Source: Ophthalmolycus amberensis (Eukaryota > Chordata > Actinopteri > Perciformes > Zoarcidae). Taken from it: a stretch of DNA of 64,000 nt. Location of the stretch: NCBI GenBank assembly GCA_024529925.1, contig JAFEUB010001068.1:139501-203500 (forward strand). The letters are read 5' to 3'. The notes beneath the pieces are model-generated. The model had not been told where the DNA came from, ran no database searches, and saw only the letters and a list, made by a program, of their open reading frames with translations. The translations under genes were made by a program, and so were the position numbers. Position 1 is the stretch's first letter; each line of letters starts with the position of its first letter. This document shows positions 51,697 to 62,298 of this stretch, in pieces.

Positions 51697-54600
51697 ATGA
51701 AAACGTTATTTATGTTGCTGCTCTTCTGTCATGTTGCATCTACAGGTAAGATCACACTGTGACTCTCACCGTTACGCTGTTTCCTGTTATTATTGTTGTT
51801 GTAAAACTCGTTGCAGTCACTTTGTAAAGTGCGACATCAGGAGCCATAGTTTCACTTTCACTCCGTCACACTGTGTTTATAATAATTCCATTATTCAAAC
51901 GTGTCCATTTGACGCTGACTTCACATGATCAGCCTGTGTATTGTTCTCATGTAGGTTACTCGTCAGTGCGTTACAGAACGACACATATGCTGCATTCATG
52001 CTTTAGTGTAGGGAAGTAAAAGTTGTTCATAACCTCTGTGTGAAGTAATGTCCGTATCTTTAGGGAGGATAGAGGCTATCCCCAAATATTATTGTTTGTA
52101 AATCAAATTATATACGACAAATATTCCAAGACGTTGACTAGCTAATAATAATAATAATAATGTCCTAAAGTACACAATCGCAAATGAACAAATATCTGCT
52201 GTAAGAAGGCCAAAGTTACATGATTTAAAATAAGGCTCCAATAAAACAATATATTATTATTGTACACGGGCCATCTACATGACTCGTTGCTCAATGCACA
52301 AAGTCACAACATAAAATTAGTAACATTAGTGGGTCTATAACATATTCTTTAGGTAGCTCATTGTGATTTAACATATTTTTAAATTCTCCTTTTTTTTGTA
52401 ATTGACGACCATTCATATCCATAATCTGAATACAAATTAAGTTCCAATGAACCTTCTTTGTCCTGCAGTGAAACATTCCCTGAAATATGTCATGACTGCA
52501 ACTTCTGGAGTCACAAACCTTCCAGAGTTTGTGGGTTTTGGGATGGTCAATGAAGTCCAGATGGGTTACTATGACAGCAACAGCAAGATCCCGGAGCCCA
52601 AACAGGACTGGATGAGAGATTTTATAAAGGATAACCCACAACACATGGAGTGGAATGTTCACAAGTGTTTGAGTGAGCAGCACTTCCTCAGAGCCAACCT
52701 TGACGGATTGAAGCAGCGCTTAAACCAAACTGGAGGTAGGCCTGTTTATGTCCATGTTTAACGTTTGGCTGGTGAGATGTAGCTTCCTGTATGAACACAT
52801 GCCAGTGCTTTTTGATGAAGAGAATATGGACTTTCACTCTGTTTTCCAGCAGATGTTGAGTGGCTTCCACAGAGCCAGTAATTGGTGGATCAGCGTGTCT
52901 CTGTGGTGAAGATGTGATGTTATGTGTTAATAATCGTCTGTGCTGCGATGTCACTTTCTCCCTCTCTACCTCTCTCAGGTGCCCACATTTTACAGAGGAT
53001 GAACGGCTGTGATTGGGATGATGAGACTGGAGAGGTGATTGGTTTTAGTCAGTATGGTTATGATGGAGAAGACTTCATTGTGTTGGACCTGCAGACGATG
53101 ACGTGGACTGCACCAAGACAGCAGGCGTTCACCACCAAACTTAGATGGGATGCTGACAAAGCCAGATTAGAATACGATAAATATTACTACAACCACGAAT
53201 GTCCTCACTGGCTGAAGAAGTATCTGGACTATGGGAGGAGCTCTCTGAAGAGAACAGGTAGATTCACGTGACCTGATGACACTAAAGTGTTCACATGCCT
53301 CTTCTGTTTTTAATGTACAGTAAATATGGACATAGTTTCTCTCACCTCACTTCATCTCTTTCATTCTTGTACTTCATATTGGGATGTTAATGTTAAGATA
53401 AATAATAATTGGGACTTGGACCAATATTCATTGATGATTACTGATACTCAGTAATATCAATGAATAGATTGTTGATTTAATGATGAATGGTTATTAAACA
53501 GTAGTATTTTCACTGATTTACATATCTTCACATTTAATAAAAAACATATGTTAAGCTTATAAAATACAATGCATTGTAAGGATTAAAGGCTTTGGTTTAG
53601 ATTCATTACAAACAGTTGTGTCTAGGTGAGAGAGACAAACACAAAGAGACATTTCCTGTCTAAACCTCTCAAATAACTTAATCTAAATATAAACCCTCAA
53701 AATAAAACATATTTAAATTAACTATTCAAGGCTTTTGGAGTTCAAACTATTATTCATTATTTCACAAATAAGCACAGATTACAAAATACAATGCATTGTA
53801 AGGATTAAAGGCTTTGGTTTAGATTCATTACAAACAGTTGTGTCTAGGTGAGAGAGACAAACACAAAGAGACATTTCCTGTCTAAACCTCCACAACCCCC
53901 AGATGTTGTCATTGTATAATATTAAATATACTATTTATTGCAGTGCCTCACTAGTACTAATTCAGTAAGTGTAGTATTATCATGAATAAGGCTCCCCCTG
54001 GTGGTGTAAGTAGACTGCATGCTGTGCATTTGAATTAAATCACATGACATGTGTACTGTCCAGGGTAAGAAAGTAACGTGCATCAATATTTACTGATGCT
54101 TTTAAACTGATTTGTTTTTATTGATGCATAACATGCCAGCCTAAGTCATATACACAGTTTTCTTGTTTGTTTTTAAATCCCTAGACCTTCCCTCAGTGTC
54201 TCTCCTCCAGAAGACTCCCTCCTCCCCAGTCAGCTGCCACGCTACAGGTTTCTACCCTGACAGAGCCATGATGTACTGGAGGAAAGATGGAGAGGAGCAT
54301 CACGAGGACGTGGACCACGGAGAGATCCTCCCCAACCACGATGGATCCTTCCAGATCAGTGTGGACCTGATCCTTTCATCAGTCGCACCTGAAGACTGGA
54401 GGAGGTACGACTGTGTGTTCCATCTCTCTGGTGTGGAGGACGACATCGTCACCAAACTGGACAAAGCACAGATCAGGACCAACTGGGGTAAGACTGAGAT
54501 CAGATGTGATGGAAGTTTAAAAACTAACACTAGACCTGGATCATAACTTCAGAGGTTATGCCCAAAAGCATTTTGTTGTCAATTCAACAGACGAGTTGTT

Positions 54601-55110
54601 GTGACTTTTAAATCTTTAACCCTCCTCTTCATCCTGATAGAAGAATCAGGTTTGCAACCTCTCATCCTCTTCTTCTTCTGACTCTTCTTGTTATAGTTTG
54701 GGCAATTATTTCTATGATGACATTGTTCTCATCATCTGTGGTAGAGACAACGTGTGAATGTTTTGTGTTCCAGTTTCTCCGTCAGAGTTTCCTGCTGGTG
54801 TTGGAGTTGTTGTAGGACTGCTGCTGCTGCCTCTGGCACTCTGCATCGCTGGACTCTTCATCTGGTGGAGGAACAATAATGGTGAGTGAAGCCATTTTTA
54901 CTCCACTGTTGGATTCAACACAGTAGAAGACGTACTGCGTATACTGTATGAGCTCTCCCACATTTACAGTCAAAGCAGAAGTCAGTGAAATTTATGCTGA
55001 ACATGCAAAAGTGTTTTGTTGGTTTCTTTTCATAAACTCTGTATTTTCTTTAACCTTTAATATTGTAACGTCTCTTTATTTCAGGATTCATTCCTGCAAA
55101 CACAAAGTGA
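51697..55110 (+). CDS. MHC class I heavy chain, gene B (complete, six exons)
   Basis: Paralogue of gene A with the same exon plan: 51697-51745 signal peptide; 52469-52735 alpha-1; 52979-53257 alpha-2; 54185-54487 alpha-3; 54774-54881 transmembrane; 55085-55110 tail ending GFIPANTK. All borders are GT/AG, phase 1, with no stops. Alpha-1 differs from A at many positions (for example HSLKYVMTATSGVTNLPEF, KDNPQHMEWNVHKCLSEQ), alpha-2 at several (CPHWLKKYLDYG), while alpha-3 differs at essentially one residue. The alpha-1 extra Cys is shared. The transmembrane exon is one codon shorter and has W for one of the arginines after the membrane segment (FIWWRNNN). The 3' region is interrupted by the LTR at 55734. 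Confidence 0.95.
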
Positions 55111-55745
55111 AATGTCCAGAGTTGTCGTGGCAAAGTCTGCAGCATCAAACAGGTCTTCAGTCACACTGATGAACCAATGGTTGGCTCACCTTTTATCTCT
55201 TCTGACCTGTGACAGACCTGGATGATGGATGGTCCTCTTCTGTCGATGGTCCTTGAGGTCGACACGCAGACAGTAGTTTTGGAGAGTTTGGGGATATTTG
55301 AAGACATACTTTGTCTTTTTCTCTGTCAGCTGCCTTTTCCAACATGAGAGAGGATCTAATCAATATGTTCCTTCTTTGTTTGTGATCTTCCTGTGTCGGA
55401 GCACTCCTATGAAGTTAATGGGAACTCTTCTATGAGGTCCTCCAAGTGCTCTGAGGTTGGGTGCTTTCCAGATGTCCTCTCCTTTTTCTGGTTCAGTTTT
55501 TTGACAATGTTTACATGAACGGTCGTCAGCTCACCCCTGATGGTCCAGCAATCTATTAATGCATAAGTCAGCTTTTTGATATCTTCAACAGTTTTGCAAG
55601 AACACTGTTTACATTTGTTGCTGTTTTCATAACTTTTTCTACATGTTTAATGGATGTGTAATGCAAACTGCATTATATTTTGGGTGGCCAGTTATCGCTG
55701 CATGTTCAAGTCGGATTTGCAAATTGTGGGTTATGTTGGGGTCTG

Positions 55746-55759
55746 GCGCCACCTGGTGG
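55746..55759 (-). promoter_or_regulatory. CTCF-like motif at the LTR start
   Basis: Minus strand CCACCAGGTGGCGC fits the CTCF core consensus CCASYAGRKGGCRS at every position. Motif match only. Confidence 0.5.
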
Positions 55760-55910
55760 CTGGCTGAGCTCATCACAGGCTCTGCCCTCTCCACAGTCTG
55801 ACCTCCGACTGTGATCCTTGCCCCTTTAAGATGACCCCGCCTTCGGCCACCGGTCAGCCGGACCTTTCATTGGCCGACAAGCCGTCTCCCGCTGTGCGCA
55901 GAGACCCGCT

Positions 55911-55916
55911 TATAAG
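55911..55916 (+). promoter_or_regulatory. LTR TATA-like box
   Basis: TATAAG with a reversed CCAAT about 40 bases upstream. Reasonable spacing for a retroviral promoter; the start site would be near 55940. Confidence 0.5.
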
Positions 55917-56929
55917 CGCCAACGCAGCGAAATATCGCTCTCTTCGCTCTGGACTCCGTCCGGTCTCCAAGAAGATTCACAGAGGACCCGATCGATCAAC
56001 CCCCTCCCCCTCATCTCAGCACGCACGTGTCCCTTTTCGCTGGCCGAAACCCGACCACGTCTATTCTGAGTTTAAGGCCTCGAGCCCGCGAGAAGCATCC
56101 GCTTCCCCCCTTCGTGTACACGACACGGTGCAAGGGAGACCAGAACCTCTTCCTCCACTGACCATTACCGGAAGATTACGAACGACACGTGTCTTAGCCG
56201 ACGTTGGAAATCACAGGCCCTCCTCTCTGCAGCGAGGACGGTCGAACCAGCAGCCGCTCCCCAGCGTTCTGAAAAGCCGCTGCGCACTAGCCGCGCTGAC
56301 CAGCTGCGTGAAAAGCCGCTCTTCCCAGCCGCTTTTTCTTTTTCTTCCGGGAGGAAGAAAACCATTCATCGACCACCACTCGACAACGTTGTCAAAACGC
56401 ATCTCAGAGTAAGGGTCTCGGTGTCTGGGCGTAGTTTAGCTTAAATTAACTTAAGTTTAATTCAGGCCATTCAGTTATATGTTATTATTCCCGTGTTTTT
56501 GTCGTGTTAAAGTCATTGTTTTCGTTGCTGAGAGATTGCGCAATCGTCGACGGAGCTCAGAAGCCCGTCCCATTGTGCGCTTCCTGTTTGATTGTTTGCT
56601 TTTTGGGATTTCTTTGATTTTCATTTGTTCTGGCTCTTTCCTTGAATCAATTCTGTGAGTGGAGTGTGGAACCGCCACTATCGAGCACAAGTGTCGTTAG
56701 TTCGCGACGCGACAAACGGCAGCTTGTGTAAGATACGCTCGGCGACCCTCACTTCCACTACGACGCGACACCGCACGCAGAAACTCTGATTCCTCTCTCT
56801 CTGCCTTTTATTCCTCTTGGTTTCCGTAATCTACACACACATAGAGCTCCGGATTGTGGGTGAAAACGCTCACCTATTGTTCTAACTCACGTGTGCGCCG
56901 TCACACGTGATCACATACAGCCGACCCCC

Positions 56930-57140
56930 CCCCCCCACCGCCATTTTGTCTAAGTCACTCGACTACGCCATCTGGTGGTAGGTTTTAACTATAGCTCTGT
57001 AAGACCCCCCTTTTCCCCCCCACCGCCATTTTGTCTAAGTCACTCGACTACGCCATCTGGTGGTAGGTTTTAGCTATAGCGCTTTAAGGCTTTTCCCCTT
57101 TTTGTCTGCGCCACTCGACGCCGCCATCTTTGTAGTTTTT
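56930..57140 (+). repeat. Tandem repeat in the LTR (85 bp period) with CTCF-like cores
   Basis: Two near-identical 85 bp units ('ccgccattttgtctaagtca' at 56938 and 57023) and a third degenerate one. Each good unit has 'cgccatctggtgg' (56966-56978 and 57051-57063), whose reverse complement fits the CTCF core except at an edge position. C-rich runs separate the units. Confidence 0.85.
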
Positions 57141-57320
57141 AGCGGTAGTTTTTAAGCCCCCCCTTCCTTTACATACACAGACCCATACACACACACACAC
57201 ATACTTGTATTACATACATCATCACCCATTTTACTCATTTGTTAGGTTAGGCATATAAAATTGTATGATAGCGTTGTTGGTTGTGATATTAATTGATCTG
57301 ATCACTTATTATTTCGATTT

Positions 57321-57326
57321 AATAAA
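57321..57326 (+). terminator. LTR polyadenylation signal
   Basis: AATAAA about 320 bases before the LTR end. In a retroviral LTR this marks the end of R; here it could also end transcripts of MHC gene B, which run in the same direction. Confidence 0.5.
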
Positions 57327-57652
57327 TTCTGTTATATTTTAAAGAGCAGTCGTTTGTGATTACTTGTGCATATTTGTGTAATAAGGTTTGGATGTAGTGG
57401 TCTGTGTACGAACTTAAACCTTCACTGTCACCTCGAATGAATAGTCGCACACGACTATTGACATTACGAGTGGCCACTAATTATGAGACTTAGTTTATCG
57501 TTTGGTTATTAGTCCCTGTTTACAGGGTGGTGCCCCGTTGTTATTAATAATCATTAATAATTGTTACTTACATTAATAATTCTATTGATGTCAAGAATTC
57601 AGTTTCTTAAATGCTGATAACCCAAACACGCCCCTCTACGTTCCCAACATAT

Positions 57653-57670
57653 TGGTGCCCCGTGTGAGGC
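57653..57670 (+). other. Candidate tRNA primer-binding site
   Basis: TGGTGCCCCGTGTGAGGC, three bases after the LTR end. It begins with TGG as required to pair with a tRNA CCA end. I could not match it confidently to a particular tRNA. Confidence 0.6.
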
Positions 57671-58267
57671 CACGTTATTCCAGTCTTATTACAGTATATA
57701 TGCATAATAATCCATAATTATTTTTGAATAATTAATTTTCCAAAATTTAATTTTTTTCGAAAAATTATTATTTTTTTCTGCTTTTGAATGATCCAAATTT
57801 CTGAAACTTATTTTCCAGAATAGGTAGACCTTTGATATTCAAAATTTTTCCTTATTGTAATTTAATTTTTGACTTTAATTTTGATTTTAATCTTAATTTT
57901 AATTGAATTTAAATTTTTCTGAAATTCTTATTTCGTTTCCTTTCAGGTTCAATTACTCGTTTCATTTCCTAAACTAACAGTCAGCTGTGTAGTAGGTTTG
58001 ATCGTTTATTTGTAATACCAATACTTTGTTTTCTTAAATCCCTCAAAGAAGTTATACACAGCTGTCATAGGCCAAAAGCGCTAAGCCACGTTAGCATTTT
58101 GTACCTTTGGTTGCCAAGCAGTAGTGATATCAGAGTAGTACAGTAGAAATTTGTAAGTCACAGAACTAGGCAATTCACTGTGCTCCTGCATTAACAGTAA
58201 ACGCTAACAGTTTCTTACTAACAGTAGGGAATCAATAACCACTAGGAGTCGCGCTTATTAAAAGAGA
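57671..58267 (+). other. Untranslated leader of the retrovirus-like element
   Basis: Very AT-rich leader with runs of 'aattttt' between the primer-binding site and the gag start codon. No open frame. Confidence 0.6.
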
Positions 58268-60865
58268 ATGAGCGACCACAAAGACTCCACTCCTGGAGCT
58301 GTAGCTCTAGAAGACACCGTATCACGAGATGCGGTGGCCGATCTCCTCACGCTCACGCCAGCTGAGAGAGAGTACTTTGGTACATCCGACACTGACGCGT
58401 GTCAGAAGCAATTAGTGGAGTTAATGGCGTATGTAAACCATCTATGTAAACCAAAACGTATGATTCAAGACGTGATTGGATCAATCTTCCTCACCTACCA
58501 TCAGGAGATGCAGCTGCAAGCTGTCGCACACCGCAGGGAAGGCGACAGGCTGCGCAGAGCAATGGGTGAGATCCAGATTGAGGTGAGGCAGGGAGAAACC
58601 GACTATCGAGCGCTTCAGGTAGAAAATGAGACCTTGCAAGTGGATCTCAAGCAGATCCACACGGAGCTCAGCGCTACCCTAGAGGCTAACGACAGAATGA
58701 AAGTGCTTCACAGTACCACGCAGGAACGGACACCCCTGACCCAGGTAAGTACTGTGCCATCCAACCTAGCCGCTCACCACGTCACTTTGGACAGCTACAC
58801 TGCCAATCGGTCCTCGCAACCCTTGGACAGTGGTGCCTCATTCGGCCCGAGTCGGGCCACCCGGCATTTCAGTCGAACGGCTTCCCCACCCAACAGGGGG
58901 GAAGACCAATACCCTCCACCTAGTTCAAGGTCGCGACGAAACCACTCCCCCTCCCCCCCGAGGAGGGGGGATAGTCGCCCTGATTCCCCTCGCGGTGAAT
59001 TAAGAGACTCGGACGGCCCAGGCCCCATCGGCGCGCAGGGCCTGCGTACCCGGCAGATTGCATCTCTTGCCAAAGATGTAGAACGTTTCGATCCCGGTAG
59101 CAGAGAGTCGAGCATCGACGACTATCCATGGGAGATCGACCGCTGCCTCCTTGACATCTCGCGCCCCTCATCGCGCGAAAAGCTAAAGCTAAGCTGGAAA
59201 ACCACGGCCAGAGGCGTCCATGTTTTCATGGAAACACTCCAGCCAGGTATCCGCGACCGCTACTCGAGCCTCTGTCTGGCTCTCCGGGCGGAGTACTCCC
59301 TGTACCCCGACCCAGCTTCTGCCACCATCGGCGCTCTTGCAATCTCTCAAGGAAGGCTAGCGGGCCCGAGAGATTACTTCAGGCGTTTGAGGCCTATGAA
59401 GAAGCATGAAGACACTGCCAGAGTCCTGGGCATCCAACAGTCCAGAGACTCTCGGCCACCCTTGAGAAACCAACGACCATGGCGGTCGGAGGACCAACGC
59501 AACCAGGGGGGTGCGAGACACCCCCAAGCTCACAACCAGGTAAGGCCAAGGCAGCGACCCACATCGCATCCACCAAGGAGGGTTGAACGCAACCCTCCAC
59601 AACCAGGTAGGTATAACGGACAGGCTCGCAGCCTCCCTGCAAGGGAAGCTGACAAGCCTGAGCTGGAGAGCCTAATCCGTAAGTATGTGCAAGAGGCAGT
59701 CAAGCAGCCGGGGAAACCACCAACCCCGCCAGGGAAACCCAATCCCAACTTGCCGCCCGCCGGACTAAGCCTAGAGACTTCTTCCTCTGCCGCCAAAGTC
59801 TACTTTGTAGGTTGGGGGAGAGACATCAGCACACTCCCGGAAACGGCCACTCCCGACTTCGCACCTCCCCGTTCCATGACCTTCTTGGGTGACCTTGTCC
59901 GCAAGGGCAGGGCCCGTCGTATATACATCTCAGTCACACTGGGAGGCCATAACACTCTTGCTCTACTCGATTCCGGGTCAGAAATCAGCCTCATGTGTAC
60001 CGCCACCTTCTTGATGGTTGCTGGAACTATGCATTCCCTTGGCACGACGCTGCAAAGCGAAACTTGCGCGGTTAGCATCACCAGCTACACCCAAGATAAG
60101 TCGCCCATCACCAAACGTGTCTGGGTTGACATCGCCTTTCAGGGAATGACTATCAAGCATCCCATCCATGTCTGCATCCTAGACACCGAACCCTTACTCC
60201 TTGGCCAGGACCTCTTGGACCGATTGGCCCCGCTCATTGACTGTCATCAGGGACACATTTGGGCACAAGTAGACACACCTAGGCCCCTGAACCTTACTGG
60301 TGACACGTCAGTTCCAGACGGACAAGTCGCCGTCATTCATGAAAACGAGTTGCCGACGCCCCTGTGCCTGCCAGAGACTCCCCCTGAGTCGGCTCAGCCC
60401 GCTCCGCCTGCGGACCTGGGACAGTCGCAGCCGAACCATGAGAACTTGCCCCGTGATCACCAGTCTTTCCTTGGCTCGTTGGAAGACCCAACTTCAGCAT
60501 TGTACGCCCCCCGCTTGACTGGAGGCGTACACCTTAATGGCATTATGAATCCAGAGGCTCTCCTAGCACTCTGGTCTGAAAAATCAGCTGTCAGCCAAGA
60601 CGTGTTCAACACGCTCTGCCAACAAAATCCACCGCCAGTCTTCGTTCAGAGAAGCCACCGGCTTCTGTCAGCTGAACTACCACAAACGATGCTCAAAGCC
60701 ATCGGTGTGTGTGCCCTCCACGTACGGATTGGAGGTAAACAGGTGACACACCTGATCAGTGTAGGTCCCTCGACTCCATCCCCCGTTCTTTGTGGGCGCA
60801 GACCTGCTAGTAAGACTTGGCGCCGTATTGGACACAGTCCACCAAGTTCTGTGGTCCCAAGGTAG
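58268..60865 (+). CDS. Retroelement Gag-Pro polyprotein (865 codons)
   Basis: Open from ATG (58268) to stop. Residues about 85-150 look like a coiled coil; about 190-245 is Pro/Ser/Arg-rich; about 275-375 is capsid-like with a major-homology-like QGRLAGPRDYFRRLR; about 385-475 is basic and Arg/Gln/Pro-rich, in the place of a nucleocapsid but without any CCHC zinc knuckle. Then comes a retropepsin with LLDSGSEISL (catalytic Asp about residue 568) and LLLGQDLLDRLAPLID. Just after the capsid-like part the text jumps quickly to the basic region, so some Gag may be missing. Near the C-terminus a second protease-like stretch begins (LHVRIGGKQVTHLI) and is cut by a frame change near 60780. Gag and Pro share one frame here. 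An old endogenous copy. Confidence 0.8.
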   Translation: MSDHKDSTPGAVALEDTVSRDAVADLLTLTPAEREYFGTSDTDACQKQLVELMAYVNHLCKPKRMIQDVIGSIFLTYHQEMQLQAVAHRREGDRLRRAMGEIQIEVRQGETDYRALQVENETLQVDLKQIHTELSATLEANDRMKVLHSTTQERTPLTQVSTVPSNLAAHHVTLDSYTANRSSQPLDSGASFGPSRATRHFSRTASPPNRGEDQYPPPSSRSRRNHSPSPPRRGDSRPDSPRGELRDSDGPGPIGAQGLRTRQIASLAKDVERFDPGSRESSIDDYPWEIDRCLLDISRPSSREKLKLSWKTTARGVHVFMETLQPGIRDRYSSLCLALRAEYSLYPDPASATIGALAISQGRLAGPRDYFRRLRPMKKHEDTARVLGIQQSRDSRPPLRNQRPWRSEDQRNQGGARHPQAHNQVRPRQRPTSHPPRRVERNPPQPGRYNGQARSLPAREADKPELESLIRKYVQEAVKQPGKPPTPPGKPNPNLPPAGLSLETSSSAAKVYFVGWGRDISTLPETATPDFAPPRSMTFLGDLVRKGRARRIYISVTLGGHNTLALLDSGSEISLMCTATFLMVAGTMHSLGTTLQSETCAVSITSYTQDKSPITKRVWVDIAFQGMTIKHPIHVCILDTEPLLLGQDLLDRLAPLIDCHQGHIWAQVDTPRPLNLTGDTSVPDGQVAVIHENELPTPLCLPETPPESAQPAPPADLGQSQPNHENLPRDHQSFLGSLEDPTSALYAPRLTGGVHLNGIMNPEALLALWSEKSAVSQDVFNTLCQQNPPPVFVQRSHRLLSAELPQTMLKAIGVCALHVRIGGKQVTHLISVGPSTPSPVLCGRRPASKTWRRIGHSPPSSVVPR

Positions 60866-62298
60866 CGCTGAGCGCTACCCCCTTACCACCGAACCCGAAC
60901 ACATGGATATCGGGGCAAACCATCCCCCAGGCGTGTCAAGTCGCCAGCGAAACTGGCACGACAGTGCCCGCCCGCACTGCCTGGAGTTTCCATACGCCTC
61001 GTCATCCTTAAGGGACAGACGCTGCCTAGCGAACAGGCGTTCTTCCAACCGCTGCCCCGCTTTTGGGAACTGAACTTGACAGTCTGTGGTACGCCCCTGC
61101 TTGAGGTGAACAATCGTTCAGCCTACATACTGGTTCAGAATCTGACCTACTCACCGATCCAGGTGACGGGAGGGCAACCATTAGGGATACTGCTTGACCA
61201 GTCCTTCCACGACTTTGAACTCACAGTCCCTGTCATAGGGGAGCTGCCTCCATCCCTAGCTAGAGAGGGTGAACTGAATGGTCTTCTTTACACCTTTCCG
61301 ACCAAAATGATCACCATCGTCCGTCATGAAATGCTACAGAGCGAAGCAATCCACGACGCTTCCCTGAGTACTGGCGGCGACATGATAGTGTACACCCTCA
61401 CTACTCCACCAGGAGACTCGACCCCCGAGGTCACGAGTGCGGATTCACCGACAAACGAACCGTACCCTGGCTTTGAGGCAGAGATGGAGCAACAGCTCGC
61501 GAAGTCGGACGCTCTGACAACAGAAACTCAGAGAGACGCACTTCGACACTTGTTCCGCGAGTTTCAGGAGATCTTTTCAAAAGACTCCCACGACTGCGGA
61601 GTCACCGACCTCCACACGGTCCGCGTCCCCACCGACCCACAGGCCCAACCAACCTTTGTACGTCAGTACAGAATCCCATTGGCCGCCTATGACTCGACTC
61701 AAGAGATCCTTGACAAATTGCTGGAAAAGCAAATCATCAGGGAGTGCAACTCAATGTACAACTCGCCCATCTGGCCAGTGCTGAAGCCAACTGGGAAATG
61801 GCGTCTTACCATCAACTACCGCCCACTGAACAAGCAGGTTCCCCTCTCCCGTTGGCCAATGATCCACTTGGATCAGGAACTGGCAACGGTAAAAGAGGCC
61901 TGTTTCTTCTCAACGGTGGACATAGCCAATGGGTTCTGGACCATGAGAGTCGACCCAGTCGACCAATACAAGCTTGCGTTCTCCTTTGGCAATCGCCAGT
62001 ACACTTGGAACCGCTGCCCATTCGGGTACTCGAACTCTCCCTCAGAGTTCAACATCTTCCTCCACAAAGCGATGGCCGACGCCGCCGCTCGTGGACACCT
62101 CATATACGTGGACGACATCCTCATGAGGAGTTCGGACCTTTGAGGAACACCTGGCTGAGATCCGCCATGTTCTCGGCCAGCTCGCCGCCGCAGGAGCCAA
62201 ACTGGCCTACCAAGACAAAGAGTTCCATGCGAACCAAATCAAACCCTACAAACCGGGTTCACTCCAAGGAGAGGCTACGGCCATCTCCCCCCAGTAGA
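60866..62298 (+). pseudogene. Truncated pol: reverse transcriptase only, RNase H and integrase missing
   Basis: Between the gag-pro stop and 61010 the coding signal hops frames (FFVGADLLVRLGAVLD in one, LPSEQAFFQPLPRFWELN in another). A frame open to 62143 then carries the connector and reverse transcriptase: LRLTINYRPLNKQ-type segment (read WRLTINYRPLNKQ), FSTVDIANGFW with the first catalytic Asp, KLAFSFGNRQYTWNRCPFG, and YVDD at 62105-62116. It stops soon after YVDD, with homologous text continuing briefly in another frame (EEHLAEIRHVLGQL) to a stop near 62298. The next gene, env, starts about 100 bases later. An RNase H plus integrase region of roughly 2 kb is therefore absent. The RT is of the LTR-element/retrovirus type. 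Confidence 0.85.

Larger units (their letters stand above)
50672..55733 (+). repeat. MHC class I duplication unit B
   Basis: Compact counterpart of 39960-50671, without the LINE or the hAT insertions. It ends where the LTR begins, inside the sequence equivalent to 50085-50090. Confidence 0.85.
55734..57649 (+). mobile_element. 5' LTR of an endogenous retrovirus-like element (1916 bp)
   Basis: Starts TGTTGGGG and ends TTCCCAACA, giving inverted TGTTGGG/CCCAACA ends with the canonical TG...CA. A primer-binding-like TGG follows three bases later. Inside: reversed CCAAT ('cattggcc', about 55867), TATAAG at 55911, an 85 bp tandem repeat at 56930-57140, and AATAAA at 57321. If the TATA and AATAAA are used, U3 is only about 0.2 kb, R about 1.4 kb and U5 about 0.3 kb, an unusual layout. 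A 193-codon open frame at 55831-56412 has no recognised domain and is probably chance. The 3' LTR is beyond the window. Confidence 0.88.

Noticed and set aside
55831..56412. 193-codon open frame inside the LTR
   Set aside because: GC-rich LTR sequence with no recognised domain; it lies downstream of the presumed TATA in the R region. A chance frame is more likely than an accessory gene.
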